Assembly (NCBI GenBank): GCA_013151955.1
Contig: JAADHH010000021.1
Location: 1-46,250 of the forward strand
Length of the DNA: 46,250 bases
Source: Chloroflexota bacterium
GTDB lineage: Bacteria > Chloroflexota > Anaerolineae > Ardenticatenales > JAADHH01
Direction of reading: 5' to 3'
The notes under the pieces were generated by a model that saw nothing but the letters and a program-made list of their open reading frames with translations, had not been told where the DNA came from and searched no databases. Of this stretch, positions 18,201 through 26,561 are shown one piece after another; within the stretch, counting starts at the first letter, position 1; every line of letters starts with the position of its first letter. Made by a program: the position numbers and the translations under genes.

Positions 18201-19960
18201 ATGTCGCCGTGGGTGATCTGGTCGGCAGTCGTGGCGGAATCCCAGCCGGTGGAGCCCATCTCTGTGGAGGCACCCACGCCGATGCCAGACGGCGGGTTCG
18301 GCGAAGTCACCGTACCAAAGCCGGGCGCGCCGTTGCCGGTGGCGACGAGCACACTCAAATTCGGGTTGAGGGATTGATAATTGTCAATCAGGCGAGACTC
18401 TTCATCCCACCCGTCATTATCTGTAGACGACGTCCCCCAACTGTTGTTGATAGCCTGGATGTCATCGTCTGTGCCCGGCACGCCATCGTAACCGAGAGCG
18501 GAGAAGATGAATCCGTCCTCGACGAAGAACGACTGGTAGAAGTCGCCGTTGCTGGTCAGGCCGACGTCTTTGCCCGCGCCGAGAACGAGGCCGGTGCCCG
18601 GTGTACCATCACCGGCCGGTTTGTAGCTGGGTGCTCCACCGTCGATGACGCCCTGCGCCACGATGTTGGAAGCCACCAACTGACCATGATCCGTAAAGGT
18701 GGTATCATTCAGGGAGAAGGCGACCAGCGACCCATTGTCCGGTTCGCCAAAGTCCTGCGCGTTGTTGCCGGCCACGCCCAGTCCCCACATCCAGTCTGAC
18801 GTGGGAATCGGGTTGACGCCATCGGCGATAAAGTAGACCAAGCCACCGGAAACGTCGGCATAGCCGTCGCCGTCCATATCCGCACAAGCGGTGGGGCTGG
18901 CTTTCGTAGCCGTGGGGTCGTCGGTAAAGTCGTAGTTGTCGTTCAGGTCCACGTACACCGTGTCGTAAACGCCGGCCGTGTTCTCGTCCACGACCAGGAT
19001 CGCCACGCGCTCGCCATACCACCAGTTCTGCAGCGCCTTGTCGGGGTGGCTACCGATGTGGTAGGTACCACTCTGGCTGGTAGCGGGCAGGGTGTAGGTG
19101 TGTGCTTCGGTGGCACCGATCGGCTGGTACAGGCAGTCGGCACCGGATGTGCAGGTCGCGCTGGTGTCGGCGTAGTCGGCCAGTCCCCTGGCAACTGTCG
19201 TGTCGCCGGTATAACTATCCAATGCCCAGAAATAGACCGATCGGCTGTCGAACATCTCCGGCCAGCCGTTGTAGGGCGAAGCGGTATCGCTGATCACGGC
19301 CCAGGTGCCCTGCAGGTCCGGGTGGCAGAAGTCCACGCCGGAGTCGTTGACCATGGCCTTGACGCCGGCACCGGTGAAGCCATTGGCCCAGGCGGCCGCA
19401 GACTTGTGGTTGTCCAGCACGTCGAACCAGCCGGTGATGCTGACATTGCCACTGCGATCCGGGACACCTTCGACGGCGCTGTAGTTCGCACGCACGCTGG
19501 CCAGCCGTTGCTGAATCTTTTCGGCGCTGACCGGCTGACGGGCCTCAATCGGCTTGGGTGGCGCGAATGGATTTTCGGCCAGCCGGATCGTGCTGACTCC
19601 ATCTACGGATGACAGCTTGGCCAGGTTGCCGGCACGTACACCGCCAATGACGGCCTGCTCACCTGAGGGGCCCACGAAGGGGCGAGTCAGAGACCAGGTC
19701 ATATAGCGACTGACATCTGTGCCGGCACGGACGTGCAGTACGACCTGTATCTCTGCGTCCGATGCGGCGGCAGACGCCGCTTCGCGAAGTTGGGGCTGCA
19801 CTTTGAAGGCAACGCTGTCGGTTTTCGAGGTAATCTTCACAGCCTGCTTACCCCCGTCGGGGCCGGCAGCTGTGGCTGTAGATCCCAAATTGACGGTTGG
19901 CAACAACAACGCCATCATCAATGCCATTGCCAGAATTTTCCAAACGTGTTTTTTCATCAT
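15296..19960 (-). CDS. Secreted subtilisin-like serine protease with DNRLRE C-terminal domain
   Basis: A 1554-residue exported peptidase of the S8 family. ATG 19960 follows AAGGAGGAAGG. The signal peptide (KKHVWKILAMALMMALLLP) ends near residue 32. An inhibitor-like propeptide precedes the catalytic core. Asp lies in VNDSGVDFCHPDLQG (around residue 210), His most likely in DHGQLVAS, the oxyanion Asn in NNSWGT, and Ser in GGTSRACP. A long Asp/Gly-rich insert separates Asp and His. Following are beta domains, a PPC-like domain (DIDLFLYYDSNGDG) and a DNRLRE-type C-terminal domain (about the last 190 residues, from TDTWINAWA). It presumably digests extracellular protein. It may be an autonomous transcription unit. 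Confidence 0.92.
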   Translation of the reverse strand: MMKKHVWKILAMALMMALLLPTVNLGSTATAAGPDGGKQAVKITSKTDSVAFKVQPQLREAASAAASDAEIQVVLHVRAGTDVSRYMTWSLTRPFVGPSGEQAVIGGVRAGNLAKLSSVDGVSTIRLAENPFAPPKPIEARQPVSAEKIQQRLASVRANYSAVEGVPDRSGNVSITGWFDVLDNHKSAAAWANGFTGAGVKAMVNDSGVDFCHPDLQGTWAVISDTASPYNGWPEMFDSRSVYFWALDSYTGDTTVARGLADYADTSATCTSGADCLYQPIGATEAHTYTLPATSQSGTYHIGSHPDKALQNWWYGERVAILVVDENTAGVYDTVYVDLNDNYDFTDDPTATKASPTACADMDGDGYADVSGGLVYFIADGVNPIPTSDWMWGLGVAGNNAQDFGEPDNGSLVAFSLNDTTFTDHGQLVASNIVAQGVIDGGAPSYKPAGDGTPGTGLVLGAGKDVGLTSNGDFYQSFFVEDGFIFSALGYDGVPGTDDDIQAINNSWGTSSTDNDGWDEESRLIDNYQSLNPNLSVLVATGNGAPGFGTVTSPNPPSGIGVGASTEMGSTGWDSATTADQITHGDMAPWSDRGPGARGDAGVHVVADGSYASGDLALNEIGDGWNAWETWGGTSRACPVAVGNLALVYDAYKQTNGVWPDFRLARAILMSGADNINYDVLIQGAGRVNADRATQIAAGMGPGLVRPESWQVGDYRGMEYPAFANIIHPGQSDTQTFSVSQVGALGAQATSDVTFNVQSDILRKVSEQTFDWTTADLSQEDAYSFNRPGYLRNLTPDIPAGTDLMVVRVIYPYSEWDIDGDYVQDQYWRVVLYDWTDVSGDGALWTDTNGNGTVNGAELEDGEYVRFAYLHSYSNNRAVYVQNPLGRMHDGVFLGLQHAGTDARVPVSHLKVRVEYYQHQAWDWLTTSTSSVTVPAGGEATFDATVNVPASAGYGVYDGAIMVSPATVSAASGPASMEGTIVVPVIVNVAAFSTDFSFGGASSGDTLYDNAQVFGTQDWRWRAESGDWRFFFTDVPDSTPAGTNFLVKTDWQNGPHTDIDTIIMGPTQDCYSNGVGCKGAGAPAYYGPYTLGVVGKSPNTNIHDGTWTFDTSTGGPQDLVSAPAKPGLNLIALHNVNFEGSDFSENFVGQVGTITANPNTINIVTASDSGSFDIQVSSSMGLPDYNTDGFGLGVPQVYTNQPISQDDPNDPTTASYTKTVTLNHAGLLDITTGNTSGSDIDLFLYYDSNGDGTFDESMGSSTTSGDEEQITLQFPADGDYMIAVHGWSVAGGADTFDLTVDAIQGTDITAAAAPSGPFGPNTSVMLHYTYNAAAVAPGNTASGLITLGPSTAPGALEIPVTISRVGSLNFSFQQGDDNGYSGTTDTWINAWATGASYGSTSGLQVRQNNVMSGLIRFDTSSLPAGWTVTSAKLKVYSHYASGLPTQITAYKMSKAWDPTTATWLAANASTNWTGPGATGTDDRASTAVASFTADAPGWYTIDVTSAVQDWINDPASNFGLILVGSGDVSSRHDFRSSDWMVQSERPILEVNFGS

Positions 19961-20471
19961 GGAAGTTCCTTCCTCCTTCTACCTTCTCCTTTGAAAATAG
20001 GTCACGGGGCACTGCAACAAATGAAACGACTTGCAATTATTCTCGAAATCACCTCCCCTCGGATTCAATAAAACGCCGCGATCAAATGTTTGTGCTAACA
20101 ATAGAGCCATACGCTTAAGGGATAGATATCCCGTTACAGTGGAAAAGGAGCAGGGAACACAAAGAAACCAGAACGGAGCGTTCCGGAAATGATCCTGACG
20201 AACCGGTATCGTGTACTCTCATCAGAATAACTGTGTGGTTGAGGCCGTCATGGGGATCAAGGCTCTATTCCACGTTGAACGAGCAAACCATCGATAACCA
20301 ATGGAGCTTGCCGGTCTGGTACAGCACGCATCCAAAGTACACTCTCATTATATCGTTTTTGGTTGAATTTGTCAATAGGCCTGCAAGAGCTGCCCCTGAA
20401 GGCTATAGCATTGCCAAATTGTACAGGCTGTGTTATACTGGTCATCATTCGGAATTTACCTGGGGAAGGAA
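19961..20471. other. Divergent intergenic region
   Basis: Separates the minus-strand subtilase gene from the plus-strand histidine kinase gene. It contains the AGGAGG ribosome site for the subtilase (around 19971) and the kinase promoter at 20411-20439. I see no gene. A short inverted GGGATA-GA-TATCCC lies near 20118-20131 and is a possible operator. Confidence 0.5.
20411..20439 (+). promoter_or_regulatory. Sigma70-type promoter of the histidine kinase gene
   Basis: TTGCCA (20411-20416), a 17-nt spacer and TATACT (20434-20439). Transcription from about 20446 rules out the earlier GTG at 20430 as the start of the kinase and supports ATG 20472. Confidence 0.78.
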
Positions 20472-22235
20472 ATGCGAGCACTGCAACGTTCTGGACTTCC
20501 TATGGAAAAGTCTCTCTGGCGCACACGCTGGCTCTACCTTGTTGGGTCAGCGCTCATCAGCATCGTCATGGGTGCGCGCAGTTGGAATCACCCTTCCTTG
20601 CTCGTTCTGGTCTTCGCCGGCATTGCAAATCTGGCCCTTCTGCCACTGCTGGCCAGGGATCAAGGCGACCGCGACATCACCCCCCTCCAAGTGGCCGGCT
20701 GGGGCTTGGACATTGTCATCCCGCTGGCCTGGTCGCTCACGTTGCCTTTGCCAACGGAGCAGTGGAGCATTTGGATACTCCTTTACCCGGTATGGGTCAC
20801 ATCTCTGCGCAGCGACTGGTTTTGGGGTGTGTTGCTGGCCGGCGGGTTGCTCTCGGGCTACAGTTTGCAACATCTTACGCTGGCAACAGAACTCCCCACG
20901 AGTGTACACGGCTTGACTCTCTTTCTGAAGAGTCAATCGGCAAATCTCTTCGAATTGGCGCTGATCTCCACGCTTGCGGCAATCCTTGCCCAGGTCTCCC
21001 GCCAAACCTTCAGCACGGAGGACACCGATCTGCGCCAGTCCCTGGAGCGCGACCAGCGCGAAGCGCACGCCCTGCGCGACATTTCCAAGGCAATGGCCAC
21101 GAGCGGTAGCTACCATCTCCAGCTCCATGCCCTGGCCGAAACGACGCGCCACTTTCTGGGGGATGAGAAATGGGGCAGCCTCCTCCTCCTTTTCAACGAC
21201 GATACAGACAGGGGTGAACTGCGCGTTGTCACCGGGTCCAGCTACCGTCAGGAAGACAAAAACGTACGCCTTTCATCGGACTCGGGGGTTCTCCGGCAAG
21301 CCATCCTGGAGGGGGAACCCATCATCTGCACGAAGCCTGACGAATCGCTGAAACCGCTCGCTTCCCTGGCGGGCATGAACGCTATCATTCTCATCCCCCT
21401 TCAGAGCGGGTTGGACGAATACGGGATTCTGCTTTTGGCCTCGCGGAACAAAGTCACTGTCAACCAAAAAACCCTCGCTTTCCTGAAAACATTGTGTCAA
21501 ATGAGCTCGCTCACCCTACACAATGTGCAATTGCACCAAGATTTGCAAAAGATACACGATGGAGCGATCAGCGACGGCGAAGTATCCCGCAGGCAATTGG
21601 CACGCAACCTGCACGATGGGCCGGTGCAGACGGTTGCCGCCATGTCGATGCAAATCGAATACATAAAGGCCTTGTTGCAGCGTATGCCGGCCCAGGTGCC
21701 TGGGGAGCTGGATGAGTTGTACGAGATGTCCAGGAAGGCTTCCCACAGTATGCGCACCCTGCTCTTCACACTCCGCCCGGTCGTATTGGAAACCGAGGGA
21801 CTGCCGGCGGCCCTGGCACAACTTGTCGGCCGGCTAAGAGAAGAGAGCAATCTTGACATCCATTTTATGGATCACTCAGAAAATGTGCGCCTGCGTGCCG
21901 AAGCAGAAGAAACAGCCTTTGCCATCCTGGAAGAAGCGGTCAACAACGCCCGAAAACATGCCTCGGATGCCAGAATCGACGTGCGCCTTCTGGTTGACGG
22001 CGAATTCCTTATCGCGCAAGTAGAAGACAACGGCCCCGGTTTCGACGTAGCCGCTATGCTTGAAAATTACCACGAGCAGGCCAGTTTGGGTATGCTCAAC
22101 ATGAAAGAGCGCGCCGCACTCATCGAGGCAAACTGGACCATCGATTCGTCTCCGGGCAAAGGGACCTTGATTTCCCTGGCGATTCCCCTTGCTTCCCACC
22201 ACAGAGCCAGCGATGGTTCCGGCGACCATGAGTGA
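20472..22235 (+). CDS. Membrane sensor histidine kinase with GAF domain (NarX/LiaS-type HisKA_3)
   Basis: A 587-residue membrane kinase. The first 170 or so residues hold five to six hydrophobic segments with short loops, probably the sensing or anchoring part. A GAF-like domain follows, then the HisKA_3 dimerisation/phosphoacceptor box LARNLHDGPVQ with His381, and a HATPase_c domain with NNARKHA, DNGPGFD and GLLNMKERA-like motifs (here LGMLNMKERA). This architecture normally pairs with a LuxR/NarL-type response regulator, but none is next to it. The ribosome site GGGGAAGGA is close to ATG 20472; ATG 20502 is an alternative. Its 3' end overlaps the next gene. Confidence 0.92.
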   Translation: MRALQRSGLPMEKSLWRTRWLYLVGSALISIVMGARSWNHPSLLVLVFAGIANLALLPLLARDQGDRDITPLQVAGWGLDIVIPLAWSLTLPLPTEQWSIWILLYPVWVTSLRSDWFWGVLLAGGLLSGYSLQHLTLATELPTSVHGLTLFLKSQSANLFELALISTLAAILAQVSRQTFSTEDTDLRQSLERDQREAHALRDISKAMATSGSYHLQLHALAETTRHFLGDEKWGSLLLLFNDDTDRGELRVVTGSSYRQEDKNVRLSSDSGVLRQAILEGEPIICTKPDESLKPLASLAGMNAIILIPLQSGLDEYGILLLASRNKVTVNQKTLAFLKTLCQMSSLTLHNVQLHQDLQKIHDGAISDGEVSRRQLARNLHDGPVQTVAAMSMQIEYIKALLQRMPAQVPGELDELYEMSRKASHSMRTLLFTLRPVVLETEGLPAALAQLVGRLREESNLDIHFMDHSENVRLRAEAEETAFAILEEAVNNARKHASDARIDVRLLVDGEFLIAQVEDNGPGFDVAAMLENYHEQASLGMLNMKERAALIEANWTIDSSPGKGTLISLAIPLASHHRASDGSGDHE

Positions 22236-22995
22236 CATACGCCTGACCCTTTGGGGCTGGATCGGCCTAAGCTTCACGGCATACGTGGTCGTGCGTATGC
22301 TCGCCTGGCGCTTTCGGCAACCCCGGCCAGGCAAGGCGGGCCAATGGGTCGAGCGTTTCCGGTCATGGGCCGGCACGCCATTCCTGATTTCTTTCGTCCG
22401 GGTGGGATATTTCGTACTCCTGCCATACCTGCTCCTGCTACGCGGCGTCACCAATTCCCGCTGGATGGGGCTGAGCAACCTGGATTGGCCGCGAGGCCTG
22501 GGCATTGGCATACCCGTTGCGTTGGCAGCGACCGCGCTCCTCGTCGTTGCCGTATCGCGTTACCAACACCTCACGCACAACGGCGCTTCCTTTCCCAAGA
22601 GCGACTTTGTCGTCCAACCCTGGGGCTGGGCCACCATTTTGCCCGGCGTCATTTTCTCCGAAGTCCACTGGGCCTTCTACCGCTCCGGAACACTGGCTCT
22701 GGGATGGGGGCGCTATACCGGGTGCTTTGCTTCTCTGGCAATCATCCTGCTGGAGCAGGCGCTGGACCCTACGGTCGCAAACGGGGTGCAGAAACCTGGT
22801 AAAAGCCTCCACGCGCTGATGCCCGGCGTCTTCGCGTTGTTGAGTACACTCTTGTTCTATTTCACGGCCAACCTCTGGCTGACCATCGCCTTGCACTGGG
22901 CCGTGGAATGGGCCATCTTGCAAGTCGTGGCCCGCACAGCGCCTGTCCGTGAACCGGGGGGATTCCCCTTCGCACAGACACCTGCCGGAACATGA
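22228..22995 (+). CDS. Multi-pass membrane protein, possibly CPBP-like
   Basis: A 255-residue integral membrane protein with about seven hydrophobic segments. I take ATG 22228, which overlaps the kinase stop by 8 bases; ATG 22213 is an in-frame alternative. The overlap indicates translational coupling to the histidine kinase, so the protein may be part of the same signalling unit. A conserved-looking SEVHWAFYR near the middle and LWLTIALHWAVEW near the end recall the Glu and His motifs of CPBP (Abi) intramembrane proteases, but the spacing is not canonical. I would not assign protease activity. Confidence 0.72.
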   Translation: MSDIRLTLWGWIGLSFTAYVVVRMLAWRFRQPRPGKAGQWVERFRSWAGTPFLISFVRVGYFVLLPYLLLLRGVTNSRWMGLSNLDWPRGLGIGIPVALAATALLVVAVSRYQHLTHNGASFPKSDFVVQPWGWATILPGVIFSEVHWAFYRSGTLALGWGRYTGCFASLAIILLEQALDPTVANGVQKPGKSLHALMPGVFALLSTLLFYFTANLWLTIALHWAVEWAILQVVARTAPVREPGGFPFAQTPAGT

Positions 22996-23006
22996 CTGTC
23001 AAACTA

Positions 23007-23035
23007 TTGACAATATGCTCTTGCGACGGTATAAT
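23007..23035 (+). promoter_or_regulatory. Perfect-consensus sigma70 promoter
   Basis: TTGACA (23007-23012), 17-nt spacer, TATAAT (23030-23035). It should start transcription about 23042 and drive the HD-domain gene through a 220-nt leader. Confidence 0.9.
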
Positions 23036-23100
23036 TTCAGATGTTCGATGATTTCTCGCCGGTCATGGCGATTTGAGGGCGAAGAGCGACGCAACACGTT

Positions 23101-23135
23101 CTGACGACTGACGACTGGCTACTGACGACTGACGA
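23101..23135. repeat. Degenerate heptamer array D
   Basis: Five in-phase units: CTGACGA, CTGACGA, CTGGCTA, CTGACGA, CTGACGA, in the leader of the HD-domain gene. Further along the leader, AAGACACAAAG (23173-23183) pairs perfectly with CTTTGTGTCTT (23210-23220). Confidence 0.8.
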
Positions 23136-23260
23136 CTATTTTCAAAGCATGATTTCTTACCAAAAAGACTCCAAGACACAAAGCGTGAAAGAAGTTCCTT
23201 TCTTCGGACCTTTGTGTCTTCGTGATCAAATCTTCTTGCGCTAATCACAGGGAGCGTTTC

Positions 23261-24007
23261 GTGATCTTGAAAACAGAGCAAAACGGACATATCGTCGAAG
23301 GTCACCCGGCAACGGAAGAAGCCGAAACCGACCAGGGCCACCAGCACATCGTCACCGTTGCCGATATCCGTAAAGAGCCACAGATCGAGGCCTTCTTGCG
23401 CGGGGCCAACCAGCAACTCAAAGTGCTGGGATACACGGAACATGGTCAACGGCACGCCAGCTTGGTCTCGAACATTGGTCACAACATCCTGGAAAGGCTC
23501 GGGTATTCCAAGCGAACGGCAGACCTGGCGGCGATTGCCGGCTACATGCACGACGTTGGCAACGTCATCCACCGCGACGGCCACGCGCTGGGCAGTGCGA
23601 TTATCGCCATGCAGGTATTGCCCCGTTTGGGGATGAATTACGACGAGGTTGCAACCGTGATGGGAGCCATTGGCAATCACGAAGAAGAGCGGGGCGTTCC
23701 CTCCAGTGAAGTGACCGCCGCCGTGATTATTGCCGACAAAGCCGATGTTCACCGCAGCCGCGTACAAAATCCCGACCCCGACCAGTTCGACATACACGAC
23801 CGGGTCAATTTTGCGTCACGTCGATCCTTCGTGCGCGTCGATGGGGACAAAAGAGTGATTGCCCTGGAGTTGGATATCGACACGGATATATCCCGTGTCA
23901 TGGAGTACTTTGAGATTTTTATGAGCCGCATGGTCATTAGCCGGAGGGCCGCCCGGTATCTGGGCTGCAAATTTGAACTTTGCATCAATGGAGACCGGCT
24001 TTTTTAG
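23261..24007 (+). CDS. HD-domain phosphohydrolase-like protein
   Basis: A 248-residue cytoplasmic protein. GTG 23261 is chosen because GGGAG lies six bases upstream; earlier in-frame codons overlap the leader hairpin. The HD metal site is visible as [10 protein letters not shown], then GYMHDVG (the His-Asp pair), HRDGHALG and NHEEE, so a divalent-metal phosphohydrolase acting on a nucleotide or (p)ppGpp/cyclic nucleotide-like substrate is plausible. The C-terminal part, with a DADIDTDIS-like strand, has no recognised domain. It has its own strong promoter, so the substrate cannot be inferred from an operon. Confidence 0.85.
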   Translation: MILKTEQNGHIVEGHPATEEAETDQGHQHIVTVADIRKEPQIEAFLRGANQQLKVLGYTEHGQRHASLVSNIGHNILERLGYSKRTADLAAIAGYMHDVGNVIHRDGHALGSAIIAMQVLPRLGMNYDEVATVMGAIGNHEEERGVPSSEVTAAVIIADKADVHRSRVQNPDPDQFDIHDRVNFASRRSFVRVDGDKRVIALELDIDTDISRVMEYFEIFMSRMVISRRAARYLGCKFELCINGDRLF

Positions 24008-24244
24008 AACGACGGTAATTACCCAACGAAGCTTCGCCTCAAACCGACAAGTTGATGGGACACAGATTGGCACAGATCAAAAAAGCTTTTTCCGTGTTCA
24101 TCCGTGAGAATCTGTGTTCAGAATCTTGACTCGTTTGTAAAGAATTTGGGGCGTCAAGGATTTCAGGCAAGGGCTGTGCCGGATTGAAATCGGCACTGGG
24201 CAGTCTCGCCAAGCAGCCTGAGTAATTACAAACGATGAGGGGGG

Positions 24245-24343
24245 CGTGGAGCGTCGAGCGTCGGATTACGCATTGGGCCGAGAAGTTCAACTTCTCCGAG
24301 AAGTTGAACTTCTAAGCGTCGCGTGACTAGAGTCTGACGACTG
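24245..24343 (-). repeat. 99-bp palindromic repeat, copy B
   Basis: Same length as copy A at 15067-15165 but inverted. The 33-nt core (24281-24313) is identical and the flanks differ at about six positions. Its end overlaps the first heptamer unit of array E. Confidence 0.88.
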
Positions 24344-24424
24344 GCATCTGACATCTGACATCTGGCATCTGACATCCGACGACTGGCAACTGCCATCTGA
24401 CGACTGATGACTGGCGACTGGCGA
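24334..24424. repeat. Degenerate heptamer array E
   Basis: Thirteen in-phase 7-mers: CTGACGA, CTGGCAT, CTGACAT and variants such as CCGACGA, CTGCCAT and CTGATGA. It is the reverse-complement class of the CAGTCGT units in array F. Confidence 0.85.
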
Positions 24425-24462
24425 CAGCATCATAAAGATATCCAAAAAGGAGGAGGTGGAAA

Positions 24463-25959
24463 TTGAGACACTTGTTTACTGACCCTGTACCAGCCGGCAA
24501 CCTGTTGACGAATTTACAACCCGATGAGCTGCGCATGATGGCAAAGAAGTATGAAATTCCCAACCGCTGGGGCACTGCGGTCTATCACTCACAAATTCGC
24601 TCGCGCAGCGCCAAGAACACATACGTAATCTATGACCCGGACGAAGAGCAACAGGAACGAATGCGCAAACTCCGGGAATACCTCCAAGGTGCAGACCTGG
24701 TACGCGTTGAACGCGACGTCGGACAACACCCGAACAACCGCTTCCGCGTGCTGTATTACGCCACACGGAGCTATCCTCACCTGGCCTATTTCTTCAGTCG
24801 CAACATGTTCGAACCGGTCGGAGACCGGCAACCAGAAATCATCATCGTGCAAGTGCCCGAATGGCCGGAACGATTCATCTACGTTCACCCGACCCGTGGC
24901 GCGCGTGTTTACACCTACATCATGGGCTCCGACTACTACGGCGAAGCGAAGATGGGTGCGCTGCGCGCCTCCATGCACATCATGCGCGACCATCGTGGTG
25001 GGCTGGGGCTTCACGCCGGCTCCAAATACTACCGCGTACTGCGGCACGGCAAACTCGTCCAACTGGGCGCTGTCATCTTTGGACTGAGCGGGACCGGCAA
25101 GACCACGATCACGGTAAACAACCACGGTTTCCAACCGCCGGAGGGCATCACAATCCTACAGGACGATATCGTGATGATGAACGGCCAAACATATTGCTAT
25201 GGAACCGAACGAAGTTTCTACGTAAAGACCGACAGTGTCAGCGAACAGCCCGACCTGCTTCGGGCAACGCAGGTGGACACCGCAATCGGCGAAAACGTGT
25301 GGGTAGACGAACAGGGCGAAGTAGACTTCGACAACTGGGAACTGACCACGAACGGGCGCTGCCTGGTGCCCCGCTTCGCCATTCCACACACGGATGATCG
25401 CATCGACCTATCCCGCACGGACGTGGTCTTCTTCAATACCCGGCGCTACGACCTGCCCCCCATTGGCCGGTTGGTTTCGCCGGCCCAAGCCGCTGCATTC
25501 CTGATGCTCGGCGAATCGACGATCACCTCTGCCGACGACCCCGCCCGGGCCGGTGAATCCAAGCGCGTCGTGGCCTTCGACCCCTTCATCATGGTCAAGC
25601 CGCACAAGCAGGGCAACCGGTTCTATGAGATCCTAAAGGCCAATCCGCACGTGCAGGCCTATTTGATCAACACAGGCAAGGTGGGCGGCATAGAAGAAGG
25701 GAACAAGATCACGCCACAGATCACCATGAAATCTATCGAGGCCATCCTACGCGACACCGTCGAATGGGAGTTCGACCCGATACTCGGCTATGATACCCCC
25801 AAAAATATTCCCGGCGTAGACATGAACCAGTTCAACCCGTACGAGGTCTACGGTCCAGAGGAATATGGCCGACTGATGGGCAAACTGCGGGAAGAGCGCA
25901 AGAACTGGTTGGCAAAGTTCCCAGATTTACATCCCGACATTATCGCCGCATTGGACTGA
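24463..25959 (+). CDS. Divergent ATP-dependent phosphoenolpyruvate carboxykinase-like protein
   Basis: Predicted PEP carboxykinase (oxaloacetate + ATP to PEP, gluconeogenesis), 498 residues. It starts at TTG after AGGAGGAGGTG. Family features: an N-terminal SRSAKNTYVIYD that parallels the TGRSPKDKYIV substrate loop, FFSRNMF in the first domain, the P-loop GLSGTGKTTI, LQDD in place of the usual IGDDEHGW metal motif, NGRCLVPRFAIPH, then LPPIGRLVSPAQ, and YLINTGKVGG near the C-terminus. The usual GTERGITEP motif with its catalytic Arg is not recognisable; DPARAGESKR occupies the place. It is therefore a distinct subfamily, and the reaction should be considered probable, not certain. DJ-1/PfpI and argF genes follow on the same strand. 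Confidence 0.8.
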   Translation: MRHLFTDPVPAGNLLTNLQPDELRMMAKKYEIPNRWGTAVYHSQIRSRSAKNTYVIYDPDEEQQERMRKLREYLQGADLVRVERDVGQHPNNRFRVLYYATRSYPHLAYFFSRNMFEPVGDRQPEIIIVQVPEWPERFIYVHPTRGARVYTYIMGSDYYGEAKMGALRASMHIMRDHRGGLGLHAGSKYYRVLRHGKLVQLGAVIFGLSGTGKTTITVNNHGFQPPEGITILQDDIVMMNGQTYCYGTERSFYVKTDSVSEQPDLLRATQVDTAIGENVWVDEQGEVDFDNWELTTNGRCLVPRFAIPHTDDRIDLSRTDVVFFNTRRYDLPPIGRLVSPAQAAAFLMLGESTITSADDPARAGESKRVVAFDPFIMVKPHKQGNRFYEILKANPHVQAYLINTGKVGGIEEGNKITPQITMKSIEAILRDTVEWEFDPILGYDTPKNIPGVDMNQFNPYEVYGPEEYGRLMGKLREERKNWLAKFPDLHPDIIAALD

Positions 25960-25991
25960 CAAACTTACAACCCAGTTGGAGGATATGTGTC

Positions 25992-26525
25992 ATGCGTTTG
26001 AAAGGAAAAAAAGTAGCAATCTTACTGGAGACCGGTTTCGAAGACCTGGAATTATGGGCGACCTCACTACACCTGCAAGCGCAGGGAGCCACGGTCATCG
26101 TCATCGGCAACCGCTCCGGGCAGGAGTGCCAGGGCCGTCACGGCTTGACCGCCATCGCCGACACAGCGCCCGTCGATGTTTCGCCCGACGAACTTGATGC
26201 ACTGGTCATCCCCGGCGGGTGGGCACCCGACAAACTGCGCCGGCGCCGCAGCATCACCAAACTGGTGCGGGAAGTCTATGAACAGGGCAAACCCATTGCC
26301 ATCATCTGCCACGGTGGCCAGGTGGCCATCTCCGCCGGCATCATCGAGGGACACCACGTCACCGGCTCATGGGGCATCAAGGACGACCTCGTCAACGCCG
26401 GAGCACGCTGGAGCGCACAACGCGCCCTCTCCGACCGGCAAATCATCTCAGCCCAAGGAATCGGCGACATTCCGGCCTTCCTGCGCCTGCTCGATAGCGC
26501 CCTACACAAGAAGACGAAGAAGTAG
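25992..26525 (+). CDS. DJ-1/PfpI-family protein
   Basis: A 177-residue cytoplasmic protein of the class I glutamine-amidotransferase-like fold. ATG 25992 follows TTGGAGG. The nucleophile elbow AICHGGQV carries the conserved Cys and His, and E near residue 17 (TGFEDLE) fits the Glu that tunes the Cys. GSWGIKDDLVNAGARW is typical of the PfpI/YhbO branch, known for protease, deglycase or chaperone-like stress roles. Which of these applies cannot be decided from sequence. Confidence 0.9.
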   Translation: MRLKGKKVAILLETGFEDLELWATSLHLQAQGATVIVIGNRSGQECQGRHGLTAIADTAPVDVSPDELDALVIPGGWAPDKLRRRRSITKLVREVYEQGKPIAIICHGGQVAISAGIIEGHHVTGSWGIKDDLVNAGARWSAQRALSDRQIISAQGIGDIPAFLRLLDSALHKKTKK

Positions 26526-26561
26526 GGTCGCAGAGACTCGTCTGTGGAGAGGAAAACCGGC

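Larger units (their letters stand above)
24008..24462. other. Repeat-rich intergenic region
   Basis: Contains, in order: a GGGACACAGATT...AATCTGTGTTC element (24057-24120), a palindrome-rich stretch with GCCTGAGTAATTAC, the inverted 99-bp repeat (24245-24343) and heptamer array E (24334-24424). The strong ribosome site AGGAGGAGGTG for the PEPCK gene ends it. I see no gene and no clear promoter. Confidence 0.6.
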
